8,426 nucleotides of DNA from Spirochaetota bacterium (GCA_023396665.1 JAEWVL010000265.1:1-8426), one strand, 5' to 3'; counted from the stretch's first letter, positions 1 to 7,500 are shown. Numbers and translations are program-made. Notes: a model not told the origin generated them from the sequence alone.

Positions 1-249
1 ACAGAGGCCGACCGCGAAATGCATGCTCTTGTTCTGCGGTATTTTGGCGTGCGGAATGGCTATTCCGAAACCGATGCCGGTACTCATGATCTTTTCACGC
101 TCTTTAAGCGCGTTGATGAGCCCCGGCAAATCGGTACAGGCGTCAGTATTCTCGAAAACCGAAGCGAGCTCTTCGATAGCCGCATATTTCTCTTTTGCTT
201 CAATAAATTTTATGAATCGTATGTCTGTAAATTCCATAAATGATTCCAT
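1..249 (-). CDS. PTS EIIA type-2 (fructose/PtsN-like) domain protein, partial at left edge
   Basis: The first 83 residues are visible; the rest lies beyond the left edge. Around residues 53-69 the sequence reads REKIMSTGIGFGIAIPHAKI, the signature of the type-2 (fructose/mannitol/nitrogen) EIIA family, and His67 in AIPHAK matches the histidine that accepts phosphate from HPr or its nitrogen-branch counterpart. The protein is therefore probably a cytoplasmic phosphocarrier, either regulatory (PtsN-like) or the sugar-specific EIIA of a transporter; the fragment cannot separate these. ATG at 249 is chosen because AAGGAG (256-261) sits 6 nt upstream; a second ATG four codons in is less well placed. 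It follows the unknown membrane-protein gene on the same strand after 81 nt. Family assignment is strong, role uncertain. Confidence 0.85.
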   Translation of the reverse strand, partial: MESFMEFTDIRFIKFIEAKEKYAAIEELASVFENTDACTDLPGLINALKEREKIMSTGIGFGIAIPHAKIPQNKSMHFAVGLC

Positions 250-270
250 TTCTTTCTCCTTGCAAGTCGA

Positions 271-292
271 GAATAAAAGAGAATGCTCTCTT
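271..292 (-). terminator. Weak hairpin between the membrane-protein gene and the EIIA gene
   Basis: Read on the minus strand, AAGAGA and TCTCTT form a perfect 6-bp stem around a 4-nt loop, followed by TTATTC. The stem is AT-rich and the T-tract is broken, so it would be a poor terminator at best. It could instead reduce readthrough into the EIIA gene or be an mRNA-processing site. The stem is plain in the sequence; any function is a guess. Confidence 0.25.
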
Positions 293-330
293 GCACTTGA
301 ATGACCGAAAGGCCCTGAACACAGGAGATT

Positions 331-750
331 TTATTTTCTCTTTTTCTTTCCGGGTTTCTGCACCTGGTTTTTTACCGAAACGATGAATATTCCCGCCAGC
401 TCAACATTGACATTTTTTTTGTCGGGAATTTTGTCGTAAAGATTGTCTTCGCAAACCAGGGTTACGATCTGCGGTCCAATCTTCGCGGTTATCAGCGGCA
501 TCTTGCGAAGTTTATATATGGCGGGAATCTGGCTGATAACATTCTTCGGCAGTTTCGCCTCGGTAATTTTGCCTTTTCGCTTTTCGATGACAAAGATTGA
601 GGTGCTTATCTTGTGTTCGTCGACGATCACTTTTTGCGCTTCGATTTTCTTTTGCATCCGTTTTCTCAGAAAACGGTAACCGATAACCAGAGCGACGATT
701 ACCAGTGCGATTACACCATATAGAATCAATACTTCGGGCTTGAAATTCAT
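331..750 (-). CDS. Unknown single-pass membrane protein, 139 aa
   Basis: I do not recognise this family. Residues about 7-28 form one hydrophobic membrane segment (VLILYGVIALVIVALVIGY). It is followed at once by a basic stretch, RFLRKRMQKK, which by the positive-inside rule puts the C-terminal part in the cytoplasm. The remaining roughly 95 residues look like a compact mixed alpha/beta domain (for example IGPQIVTLVC and VNVELAGIFIVSV), ending in a very basic tail, KPGKKKRK. It superficially resembles YajC in layout but lacks YajC's conserved sequence. ATG at 750 is preferred over a frame extension of 23 residues into hisG, because AAGGAG (757-762) lies 6 nt upstream. That site overlaps the hisG stop codon (TAAGGAG), so translation is probably coupled to hisG. 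Confidence 0.75.
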   Translation of the reverse strand: MNFKPEVLILYGVIALVIVALVIGYRFLRKRMQKKIEAQKVIVDEHKISTSIFVIEKRKGKITEAKLPKNVISQIPAIYKLRKMPLITAKIGPQIVTLVCEDNLYDKIPDKKNVNVELAGIFIVSVKNQVQKPGKKKRK

Positions 751-756
751 TAATAT

Positions 757-762
757 CTCCTT
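757..762 (-). promoter_or_regulatory. Ribosome binding site overlapping the hisG stop codon
   Basis: AAGGAG on the minus strand, 6 nt before ATG at 750. Its first two bases are the last two of the hisG TAA stop (761-763). It fixes the start of the membrane-protein gene and suggests translational coupling. Confidence 0.75.
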
Positions 763-1624
763 AGAGTCTGCAGTTTTTAACTTCGGTCTCGAGAATTGCC
801 TTGGCGCCGATCGCCTCAAGTCTGTCCATTACCTCAGGCACGGTATTTTTTTTCACCATTACTTTAACCGCGTACCATCCCTCCGCTTCAAGAGGTGAAA
901 GCGTCGGAGAACTGAAGCCCGGTGTAATGGCTTCGGCATCCCTGAGATTATCACGATGCACGTTATATTCAAGAAGAGTGTACTGTGTCGCCACGATTAC
1001 CCCTTCAATACGACGCCTTATCTTCTCTATCTGTGAACGGTCGGAAACATTTTTACTGGCAACCAATACGGTCTCATAGCACCCGATATCGGTAAATACT
1101 TTCAGATTGTTATCGCGAAGACTGTCTCCGGTCTCGACGATGTCGACAATTGCGTCGGCCAGGCCGAGTGCGACCATGATCTCTACCGATCCGTTCATCT
1201 CAATTGTCGTAACCTGAATGCCCTTATCTGCAAAAAACTTCTTCGTGATCTCAGGAAAAGAGGTGGCGATCCGCTTGCCGTTGAAAAAGGAAAGATCACG
1301 CTCTTCCGTCTCTTCGCGAACGGCGACACACAAACGGCATTTTCCGAAATCAAGCGGCAGTACGGTATCGACATCACAGGCCCGCTCTATGACAAGATCG
1401 CTGCCCGTGATACCGAGATCGACAACTCCCTGTGCAGCAAGCACCGGTATGTCTTCGGGTCTTACAAAAATAAAAGTGATATTCTCATTTGTACAAGTTG
1501 CATACAGGTTGCGGTTGCGCGGAGCGAACTTGAAGCCCGCCTTCTGCAACAGCTCGATGGCCGGTTCGCGCAGCCTTCCTTTTCCGGGAATCGCAAATTT
1601 CAGCCGGTTCGATTCAATCAGCAT
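761..1624 (-). CDS. hisG: ATP phosphoribosyltransferase, long form (HisG)
   Basis: HisG joins ATP and PRPP to make phosphoribosyl-ATP, the first and feedback-controlled step of histidine synthesis, in the cytoplasm. At 287 residues it is the long form, which carries its own regulatory domain and needs no HisZ. Visible landmarks are LKFAIPGKGRL near the start (8-18), VVDLGITGSDLV (67-78), IATSFPEITKKFF (119-131), the PRPP-binding stretch DAIVDIVETGDSLRDNNL (157-174) and SSPTLSPL (238-245). From about 213 on there is an ACT-like C-terminal domain, where histidine inhibits the enzyme in known long HisG proteins. The ATG at 1624 lies 5 nt after the hisE stop, with an AAGGA-like site inside the end of hisE. 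A separately transcribed hisG is unlikely. The gene appears intact. Confidence 0.96.
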   Translation of the reverse strand: MLIESNRLKFAIPGKGRLREPAIELLQKAGFKFAPRNRNLYATCTNENITFIFVRPEDIPVLAAQGVVDLGITGSDLVIERACDVDTVLPLDFGKCRLCVAVREETEERDLSFFNGKRIATSFPEITKKFFADKGIQVTTIEMNGSVEIMVALGLADAIVDIVETGDSLRDNNLKVFTDIGCYETVLVASKNVSDRSQIEKIRRRIEGVIVATQYTLLEYNVHRDNLRDAEAITPGFSSPTLSPLEAEGWYAVKVMVKKNTVPEVMDRLEAIGAKAILETEVKNCRL

Positions 1625-1629
1625 CGCGT

Positions 1630-1962
1630 TTATTCCTTGTTCGCCCGCTCGGCTTTTTCGACAAGACCGCTTTTGCCGAAACGCCTTTCCAATTCTTGCG
1701 CGATCTGGTCAAGGGTGATATCCTTGTATCCCGCCATAACAAAGGTGTGAAACAGAAGATCACAAATCTCATAAACAAGATGATCCTTGTCGTTCCCGAG
1801 TGCGGCTTCGGCCACCTCTGAAGCTTCTTCAAGTATCTTCTCGTTGATCTTTCGTTCACCCTTACTCATCAAACGGGCAACATACGATTTCTCGATATCC
1901 TCACCTTTTCTGCTCTCAATTACAGCAAACAGGCGCTCAAATATATTCTCATTCATGGGCAT
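1630..1962 (-). CDS. hisE: Phosphoribosyl-ATP pyrophosphatase (HisE)
   Basis: HisE removes pyrophosphate from phosphoribosyl-ATP, the second step of histidine synthesis and the step just after HisG, its operon partner. The 110-residue length fits stand-alone HisE, not fused to HisI. The MazG-like fold signature is clear: GERKINEKILEEASEV (35-50) supplies the acidic metal-binding residues Glu45/46 and Glu49, and EICDLLFH (65-72) supplies Glu65 and Asp68. Two starts are possible, ATG at 1962 or two codons later at 1956; the only SD-like sequence (GAG at 1968-1970) is weak, so the choice is open. It is the first gene of the minus-strand unit, with a candidate promoter just upstream that would leave a very short leader. 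Confidence 0.94.
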   Translation of the reverse strand: MPMNENIFERLFAVIESRKGEDIEKSYVARLMSKGERKINEKILEEASEVAEAALGNDKDHLVYEICDLLFHTFVMAGYKDITLDQIAQELERRFGKSGLVEKAERANKE

Positions 1963-1977
1963 CTAATCTCATTTGGC

Positions 1978-2005
1978 ATAGTAGAAAGGGTCTTTTTCAA
2001 GTCAA
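1978..2005 (-). promoter_or_regulatory. Candidate sigma-70 promoter for hisE-hisG
   Basis: On the minus strand, TTGACT (2000-2005) is separated by 16 nt from TACTAT (1978-1983). They match the consensus -35 and -10 hexamers at 5/6 and 4/6 positions. Transcription would start near 1971, giving a leader of only about 9-15 nt before the hisE start. No T-box, attenuator or leader peptide with histidine codons fits in that space, so control, if any, would be at initiation or through HisG feedback. Found by eye only. Confidence 0.4.
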
Positions 2006-2070
2006 GCAGTAATAAATATACCGATGATCCGAAAAAAAGCCAGTGCAATAGCGCATCAATACAATTTTTC

Positions 2071-2111
2071 ATTGACACTGGAATTTACACTGCTTTGCTT
2101 CCGGGCATAAA
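2071..2111 (+). promoter_or_regulatory. Candidate cstA promoter with 12-bp-period direct repeat
   Basis: Two near-identical decamers, ATTGACACTG (2071-2080) and ATTTACACTG (2083-2092), differ at one base and repeat with a 12-bp period. Each carries a -35-like hexamer, TTGACA (2072-2077) and TTTACA (2084-2089). The second lies 16 nt before CATAAA (2106-2111), a 4/6 match to a -10. The perfect TTGACA has no good -10 at 16-18 nt. The repeats may be promoter, activator site or both. No CRP-like palindrome is visible. Confidence 0.35.
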
Positions 2112-2114
2112 AAA

Positions 2115-2128
2115 ACCGATCATTCGGT
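2115..2128 (+). other. Small inverted repeat in the cstA leader
   Basis: ACCGA and TCGGT form a perfect 5-bp stem with a TCAT loop, close to the expected transcription start of cstA. It could be a 5'-end mRNA hairpin or half of an operator. It is short enough to arise by chance. Confidence 0.2.
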
Positions 2129-2177
2129 GAAAGGGGATTCGTTCCGTGTTGTGTGCGAAACCTGTCCTGACAATGTA

Positions 2178-2192
2178 CGGGTACTAAACCCG
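2178..2192 (+). other. Small hairpin just before the cstA ribosome binding site
   Basis: CGGGT and ACCCG can pair as a 5-bp GC-rich stem around ACTAA. The stem ends 3 nt before the AAGGAG of cstA, so it could slightly affect ribosome access. Function unproven. Confidence 0.2.
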
Positions 2193-2195
2193 GAA

Positions 2196-2201
2196 AAGGA
2201 G
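2196..2201 (+). promoter_or_regulatory. Ribosome binding site that decides the cstA start
   Basis: AAGGAG with a 6-nt spacer before ATG at 2208. The open frame runs 27 codons further up to a GTG at 2127, but that GTG has no SD sequence and the extension is hydrophilic and unlike CstA, so 2208 is taken as the start. Confidence 0.85.
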
Positions 2202-2207
2202 AGTAGA

Positions 2208-3950
2208 ATGAATATCTGCCTTATTTTGTTCATCAGCCTCGCCGTTTTCTATCTCGGCTACCGCTTCTATGCACGTTTCATATCAGGCGTGTTCGGTTCC
2301 GATGATAAAAACGAAGTTCCGTCAAAAAAATACAGCGACGGAAAAGATTTTGTCCCGACCAAACTCGGCGTAGCTTTTTCCCACCACTTCGCTTCAATCG
2401 CGGGAGCCGGTCCGATAGTCGGCCCGACAGTTGCGATGCTCTTCGGGGTTATTCCGGTGTGGTTGTGGATTCTGTTTGGTACCATCTTTATCGGAGCGGT
2501 TCACGATTACACTTCACTATTTACCAGCATGCGCGAAGGCGGCAAGTCAATGGCCGAGGTGGCGCGCACAAATTTAGGCAAAGCGGGATTTCTGCTTTTT
2601 ATCGCCTTTACCACCGTCATGATTCTTCTTGTCACTTCGGCTTTTCTCGGTCTCTCGGCAACCTCGCTTACCTCGCTGGTTCCGGTAAAAGACATGATGA
2701 TTGATCCCTCATCAAGCGTTCTTAAAACGATTACCGGTGCTGACGGTGTTGTACGCGCACAAATTGGGGGGATTTCCTCAACCTCGGTCGTCATTTTGTG
2801 CCTCTTTGCTCCGATTATCGGCTGGATGCTCTATAAAAAAAATGTGAACACACTTATTGTTACCGCGCTGGCCATTCTCGTGTGTGTGGTTTCCATCGCC
2901 GTCGGAGTGTTCTTTCCTGTGTCCCTTCCGGCAAAAACATGGATGATAATTCTTTCAATATACGTAGTAATCGCCGCAGGCATTCCCGTATGGATTATTC
3001 TGCAACCGCGCGACTTTATGAATTCATTCATTCTTTACATAGGAATCTTCTTTCTTGTTATTGGTGTCGCTTTTGGCGGCATTACCGGCATGTCCACTAA
3101 CGCACCGTTATTTAACATTGCTGAAGGCAATGCCAAGATCGGCATGATCTGGCCCTTTCTCTTTATTACTGTTGCCTGCGGTGCGATTTCCGGCTTTCAC
3201 TCACTTGTCGCCGGCGGCACCGTTTCCAAACAGATATCAAAAGAATCTGATGCCATCAAGGTCGGTTACGGCGGAATGGTACTCGAAGGAATTCTTGCTC
3301 TTCTTGTGCTGCTCGCACTTGCAAGCGGACTCAACTTTGAGACCTATACTTCTATCGTGTATCCGGCAAAAGGCGCATCAAATCCCGTTCTCGCGTTTGC
3401 GCTTTCGATGGGCAATCTTCTTCATAATGCGATCAAACTGCCCATTGCATTTGGAACTGTCTTCGGCATTCTCATGGTGGAGGGATTTGTAGTAACGACT
3501 CTCGATACCGCCGTTCGTTTGAACCGTTACCTTTTTGAAGAACTCTGGACTGTATTGTTCAAGAAAGTGCCCGCTTTTCTCAAATCATATATTTTCAACG
3601 CTGTACTGGCCTCTGGCTTAATGCTGTGGCTCAGCTGGACAAACACGTTTGTACTGATCTGGCCTATATTCGGTTCAGCCAACCAGCTTCTCGCCGCACT
3701 TTCTCTTATTGCTGTTTCGGCTTGGCTCGCTCACCGTAAAAAACCGACAATTTTTGCACTGCTTCCGGCCGTTTTTATGATTGCTACAACCATGTGCAGC
3801 CTTGTTTATCTGCTCGTGAAAGTGTATCTGCCTAAAGCGAAATATGCGCTTATCGTTACAGACGTACTTCTGTTGGCACTCTCGATCGGAGTGGTCTATA
3901 TTGCCGTTAAGAAAATTTTCCATCTAGGGAAAGAGAAGGCTGCTGTCTGA
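2208..3950 (+). CDS. cstA: Carbon starvation protein A family transporter (CstA)
   Basis: This is a polytopic inner-membrane protein of 580 residues, shorter than the about 700 residues of E. coli CstA, like the compact forms in many other bacteria. Family hallmarks include FSHHFASIAGAGPIVGPT (57-74), WILFGTIFIGAVHDYTSLF (87-105), GMSTNAPLFNIAEG (294-307), CGAISGFHSLVAGGTVSKQI (324-343), MVEGFVVTTLDTAVRLNRYL (423-442) and WTNTFVLIWPIFGSANQLLA (477-496). Studied members import pyruvate (E. coli CstA and BtsT) or have been linked to peptide use; which applies here cannot be told. It is transcribed divergently from hisE and closed by its own terminator, so it is probably a one-gene unit. Upstream direct repeats may mark a regulator's site. 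The gene looks complete and intact. Confidence 0.95.
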   Translation: MNICLILFISLAVFYLGYRFYARFISGVFGSDDKNEVPSKKYSDGKDFVPTKLGVAFSHHFASIAGAGPIVGPTVAMLFGVIPVWLWILFGTIFIGAVHDYTSLFTSMREGGKSMAEVARTNLGKAGFLLFIAFTTVMILLVTSAFLGLSATSLTSLVPVKDMMIDPSSSVLKTITGADGVVRAQIGGISSTSVVILCLFAPIIGWMLYKKNVNTLIVTALAILVCVVSIAVGVFFPVSLPAKTWMIILSIYVVIAAGIPVWIILQPRDFMNSFILYIGIFFLVIGVAFGGITGMSTNAPLFNIAEGNAKIGMIWPFLFITVACGAISGFHSLVAGGTVSKQISKESDAIKVGYGGMVLEGILALLVLLALASGLNFETYTSIVYPAKGASNPVLAFALSMGNLLHNAIKLPIAFGTVFGILMVEGFVVTTLDTAVRLNRYLFEELWTVLFKKVPAFLKSYIFNAVLASGLMLWLSWTNTFVLIWPIFGSANQLLAALSLIAVSAWLAHRKKPTIFALLPAVFMIATTMCSLVYLLVKVYLPKAKYALIVTDVLLLALSIGVVYIAVKKIFHLGKEKAAV

Positions 3951-3955
3951 TTGTC

Positions 3956-4438
3956 TCATCTTCGGGAGGGGGTTTGTCCCCTTTTCGGGCTTTTCCCTCC
4001 CGTTTTTCTTGCAACACTCCACGTTATTATCCATTTTGGATATACTGATTTGACTTTATCTTTCATTTCATGTTCAATCAAAACGTAGTTATGATCTGGT
4101 TCATATTCGCCACTGATTTCGCATACAATTTCATCAAGATATTCATGTATGGCCATGGTTACCATCTTTGAAACAGACAAACGGCAGAAAACACGAAAAT
4201 TAACAGCGAGATTGAACACAACAGGATTAAAAACAATATTTGTAATCTGATAGCCCACACCATCCGGCTGATATTCGACAAGCCGATTAATTCGTGAGCT
4301 TTTCACCCATTGAGGATGAGCTGCAAGATATTTTTGAAGACACCTGCAGATAAGGGCTGATTGACCGATTTTGATTTTTTCGCAAACCTCGGCAATCTTT
4401 AAAACATCAACCTTTCGCAAATTGACAGAAGATCTCAT
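3956..4438 (-). CDS. Small putative DNA-binding protein with two tandem ribbon-helix-helix-like units
   Basis: Not recognised with certainty. The 160-residue protein reads as two similar units. Residues 3-42 have a short strand (SSVNLRK), a helix, a turn (KIGQS) and a second helix (ALICRCLQKYLAAH). Residues 63-104 repeat the plan: strand (YQITNIVFNP), helix (VVFNLAVNFRVFCR), turn (LSVSK) and helix (MVTMAIHEYLDEI). The second unit is a good eye match to CopG/Arc-type ribbon-helix-helix proteins. The middle also resembles what I recall of leptospiral DUF1564 proteins, a weak memory-based hint. ATG at 4438 has AGGTGA 6 nt upstream. It lies between the terminators of the giant gene and cstA, converging on cstA with 5 bp between stops. 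Residues about 146-160 are encoded by the cstA terminator and may be unstructured. Probably a regulator; target unknown. Confidence 0.65.
   Translation of the reverse strand: MRSSVNLRKVDVLKIAEVCEKIKIGQSALICRCLQKYLAAHPQWVKSSRINRLVEYQPDGVGYQITNIVFNPVVFNLAVNFRVFCRLSVSKMVTMAIHEYLDEIVCEISGEYEPDHNYVLIEHEMKDKVKSVYPKWIITWSVARKTGGKSPKRGQTPSRR
3963..4007 (+). terminator. Intrinsic terminator of cstA
   Basis: CGGGAGGG (3963-3970) pairs perfectly with CCCTCCCG (3995-4002) and is followed by TTTTTCTT. The 24-nt loop is rich in G, C and T and may fold further. It begins 13 nt after the cstA stop. There is no T-tract in the minus direction, so it acts only for cstA, yet it lies inside the 3' end of the convergent minus-strand gene. 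Confidence 0.85.
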
Positions 4439-4467
4439 AACAGTTCACCTCTGTCATATAACGTTTT

Positions 4468-4477
4468 TGCGAGCGCA
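4468..4477. promoter_or_regulatory. Near-palindrome upstream of the ribbon-helix-helix gene, possible operator
   Basis: TGCG-AG-CGCA is an inverted repeat about 30 bp upstream of the start of the double ribbon-helix-helix gene. Such proteins often repress their own promoters at short palindromes, so this could be an operator. No convincing promoter hexamers accompany it: TTTACA at the right distance exists, but the -10 is poor. Weak. Confidence 0.2.
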
Positions 4478-4483
4478 CTTTGT

Positions 4484-4510
4484 AAAAATAATCCGCCTTT
4501 TTGGCGGATT
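4484..4510 (-). terminator. Intrinsic terminator of the giant activase/dehydratase gene
   Basis: AATCCGCC and GGCGGATT form a perfect 8-bp stem with a 5-nt loop (4490-4510), starting 7 nt after the stop codon. On the minus strand it is followed by ATTTTTA; on the plus strand it is followed by TTTTCTC, so it could work both ways. It separates the giant gene from the small ribbon-helix-helix gene, so the latter needs its own promoter or readthrough. Confidence 0.85.
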
Positions 4511-4517
4511 TTTTCTC

Positions 4518-7500
4518 TTATGCATCTTTTTTCTGTTTTTCAAGTGTTTCTTTAGCTGCAGCAACCATAAAATGAGCCCGATTAAACACATTTGCAGGGC
4601 TTGTACTCTGATCAAAATCTATTGCAAGAAGATTGAAAGAGGGATACTGCTTCTTGATTTTCTTTTCTATTCCTTTGGCAACCACGTGATTCGAAATACA
4701 ACCGAAGGGCTGCACCGAAATAATATTTTCCACACCGTCCTCAACCATTGAGAGCATGTCGGCCGTCAACAGCCATCCTTCACCGAACTGATTAGCCAAT
4801 GAAACGATCTTCTCCGTCTTCTTCGAAAGATGATACAAATCGTGAGGAGGTTTATAAAAACGGTATTTCTTCATGATTTTATCTGTAATTTTCATCTTTC
4901 CGCGTACATAATTCCAAATAAGCCGGTTTGCGATTCTGCCCTTTATCGAACGTGTTACATGCATCTGTTCCATATAGTCACGATTAATAAAACTTTGCAG
5001 AAAGAAGCCCTGAATCGGTGGAAGCACAACCTCCGCGCCCTGCTCAAGCACCCATTCTACAAGATCCATGTTCGCAAAGCAATTGTACTTAACAAAAATT
5101 TCCCCGACAAATCCTATCATCGGGACAGGAGCATTATCAATTTCAACTTCATTGAACTTTGCGACGGCTTCGCTCAGAATGTTTGAAATCGAATGATAAT
5201 CCGCCGAGGAATCACCGATAATCGCCGATACTTTCCCGATGAATCCATTATACAAATCAACAGTAGTGCCCTTCACAATCTCACGGGGTTTCGTCGTCAA
5301 ATACATCTGCATCAAACCGTCGAGAACCAACATTCCGAGAACCATCTTCTTTGCCAGAAGCGTTCCCTCTTTCCCCGTCAAAATGGATTTAAGTGAAGTC
5401 GTAGACATCGTCGAGACCTGCACATCGCCAAATCCCACCTTGTCTAGAGCCTTGCGAACAAGATTGACATAGTTCGAAGCACGACATTGTCCGCCGGTCT
5501 GAGTTAGCAGTACAATCGTGTTATCCACGTCATAAGATTCTTTCTGATAGGCCTTGATAATATCCCCTGCAATTAAAATGGCGGGATAACATATTTCGTT
5601 ATTAATATTTCGAATACCGAAATTAACCGAATCGTTATCCTGTACTGGTAACTGTTTGACTTTGATACCGAAACCTTCGAAAAGCGCGGGAACGAGAGGC
5701 GAATAGAACTTCGAGAAATACGGAATAAGTATCGTTTTGTCTTTTGTGAAGGGCTTTTTCTTGTCAAGCGACTCACGCACAACGACAATAGGTTCTTTCT
5801 GTTGTCGTTTCTTCAGTGCCTCAAGCATTGAGCGAACTCTTATCTTAACCGCACCGAGATTAAAAACTTCATCCACCTTTATTTGCGTATAAAGTTTGTC
5901 GTTCTCCTCCAGAATTTCTTTTACTTCGTCAACAGAAACCGCATCGGGGCCGCATCCGAATGACGTAATCTGAATCAACTGAGCTGAAGGATGCTCACTC
6001 ACCCACTTCGCTGTTGCATAGAGCCTGTTCGTATAGGTCCATTGCGTCAGCACGTTGATATCAGAAAGTTTTATCTTGTTCAGGTCGGGAATCGAATCTT
6101 CTGTTATTACTATTGCACCCAAATCACAGATAAGCTCGGGAATACCGTGGTTGATAAGCTTGTCGATATGATAGGGGCGTCCTGCGAGGACAATAAGCGG
6201 CTGCCCTGTTTCATCGGCCTGCTTGATCAACTGCGCAGCGCGGGCCTGCAAACGTTTCTTTGTCGCGCTCTCTTCAAGCATTGCCGAAATATATGCCTTT
6301 CGCACTCTCCACTCGCTCACCCCAAGCGTACGCATGAAGCGCTCAAGCTGTCTCAGAACAAGTCGTGGGTTCTTAAAACTGATCGTCGGCGAGTCAACGG
6401 GGATACCGTAGCGTTCCTCCGGGTCGATTGAGCTTTTGATGACACAGGGGTACCCTGTAACGACTGGACAATTATACGAGTTATCTGCATCCTCATATTC
6501 GCTATGCTCAAACACCACATTGGGAAAAAAGATGCGGTCAACTTTTTTCTCAACGAGATTGTGTATGTGCCCATGGGCAATTTTCGCCGGAAAACAAATG
6601 TTTTCCGACATCACTGATTTTACACCCGCTTCGAAAATTTCAATATTTGATCTGTCAGATAGCTCAACATCAAAGCCGCACTCATTGAGAAAGGTCGACC
6701 AGAAGGGAAAATTTTCGAACATATTGAGAATTCGCGGAATACCGATGCGCAACATCTTGCGACGAGGGCGTTTTGCTTTCAAATTTCGACGAAAGATTAT
6801 ATCACGCTTTTCAGAAACAAGGTTTTCTCCCTTTACAACGGGATGTTCGTTATTGGTAAAAACCCGTTCGCAGTTATTGCCGATATAAAATGAATTTCCA
6901 TTTGGAAATGTCATCTTTGTAACCACACAATGATTCTCACAACCTTTGCAGGTCAGATTTTTCTTTTCTACTTCAACATCCGCCAGAGCCGCAACTATGC
7001 CTGCGAAACGGGTAGTCACACCCGTTTCCTTAAAAAGATCTGCCGCTTTAAGAGCACAGCCATAGGCACCCATAAGCTCGGGGATATCTGGACGCACAAT
7101 TGGGCAATTTATCAAAAGTTCAAACGCACGAAGGATACTGTTGTTTTTAAAAGTGCCGCCTTGAACGAGAATACTCTTACCGAGAATAGCGGTATCCTTG
7201 ATCTTGAGCACTTTATAGAGGGTATTTTTTATCACAGAAAATGAAAGGCCGGCTGATATGTTTTCGATTGCCGTTCCCTCTCTAAGAGCCTGTTTGACTT
7301 TCGTATTCATAAAGACGGTACAACGAGTACCCAGATCATATGGATTCTTCGAAGTACAGGCTACCTCGGCGAATTTAGCGACCGGATAGCCCATATTATT
7401 GGCAAATGTTTCAATAAACGATCCACACCCCGACGAACAGGCTTCGTTAATCTGAATATCCGCCACATAGCCGTCACGAATAAACATCGCTTTCATATCC

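Noticed and set aside
751..819. N-terminal extension of the membrane protein into hisG
   Set aside because: It overlaps the conserved HisG end, and the AAGGAG site points to ATG at 750.
2041..2128. Possible riboswitch or attenuator ahead of cstA
   Set aside because: Only short 5-bp stems are present, with no terminator/antiterminator pair or known aptamer core.
2127..2207. Longer cstA reading frame beginning at a GTG, adding 27 residues
   Set aside because: No ribosome binding site before the GTG, the added residues are hydrophilic and unlike CstA, and ATG at 2208 has a perfect AAGGAG.
2459..3923. Open frames on both strands within cstA
   Set aside because: They overlap the well-conserved CstA frame and lack plausible protein features.
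4371..7244. Several plus-strand open frames of 60-150 codons opposite the giant gene
   Set aside because: They are shadows of a strongly conserved minus-strand coding region, and their translations show no family signatures.
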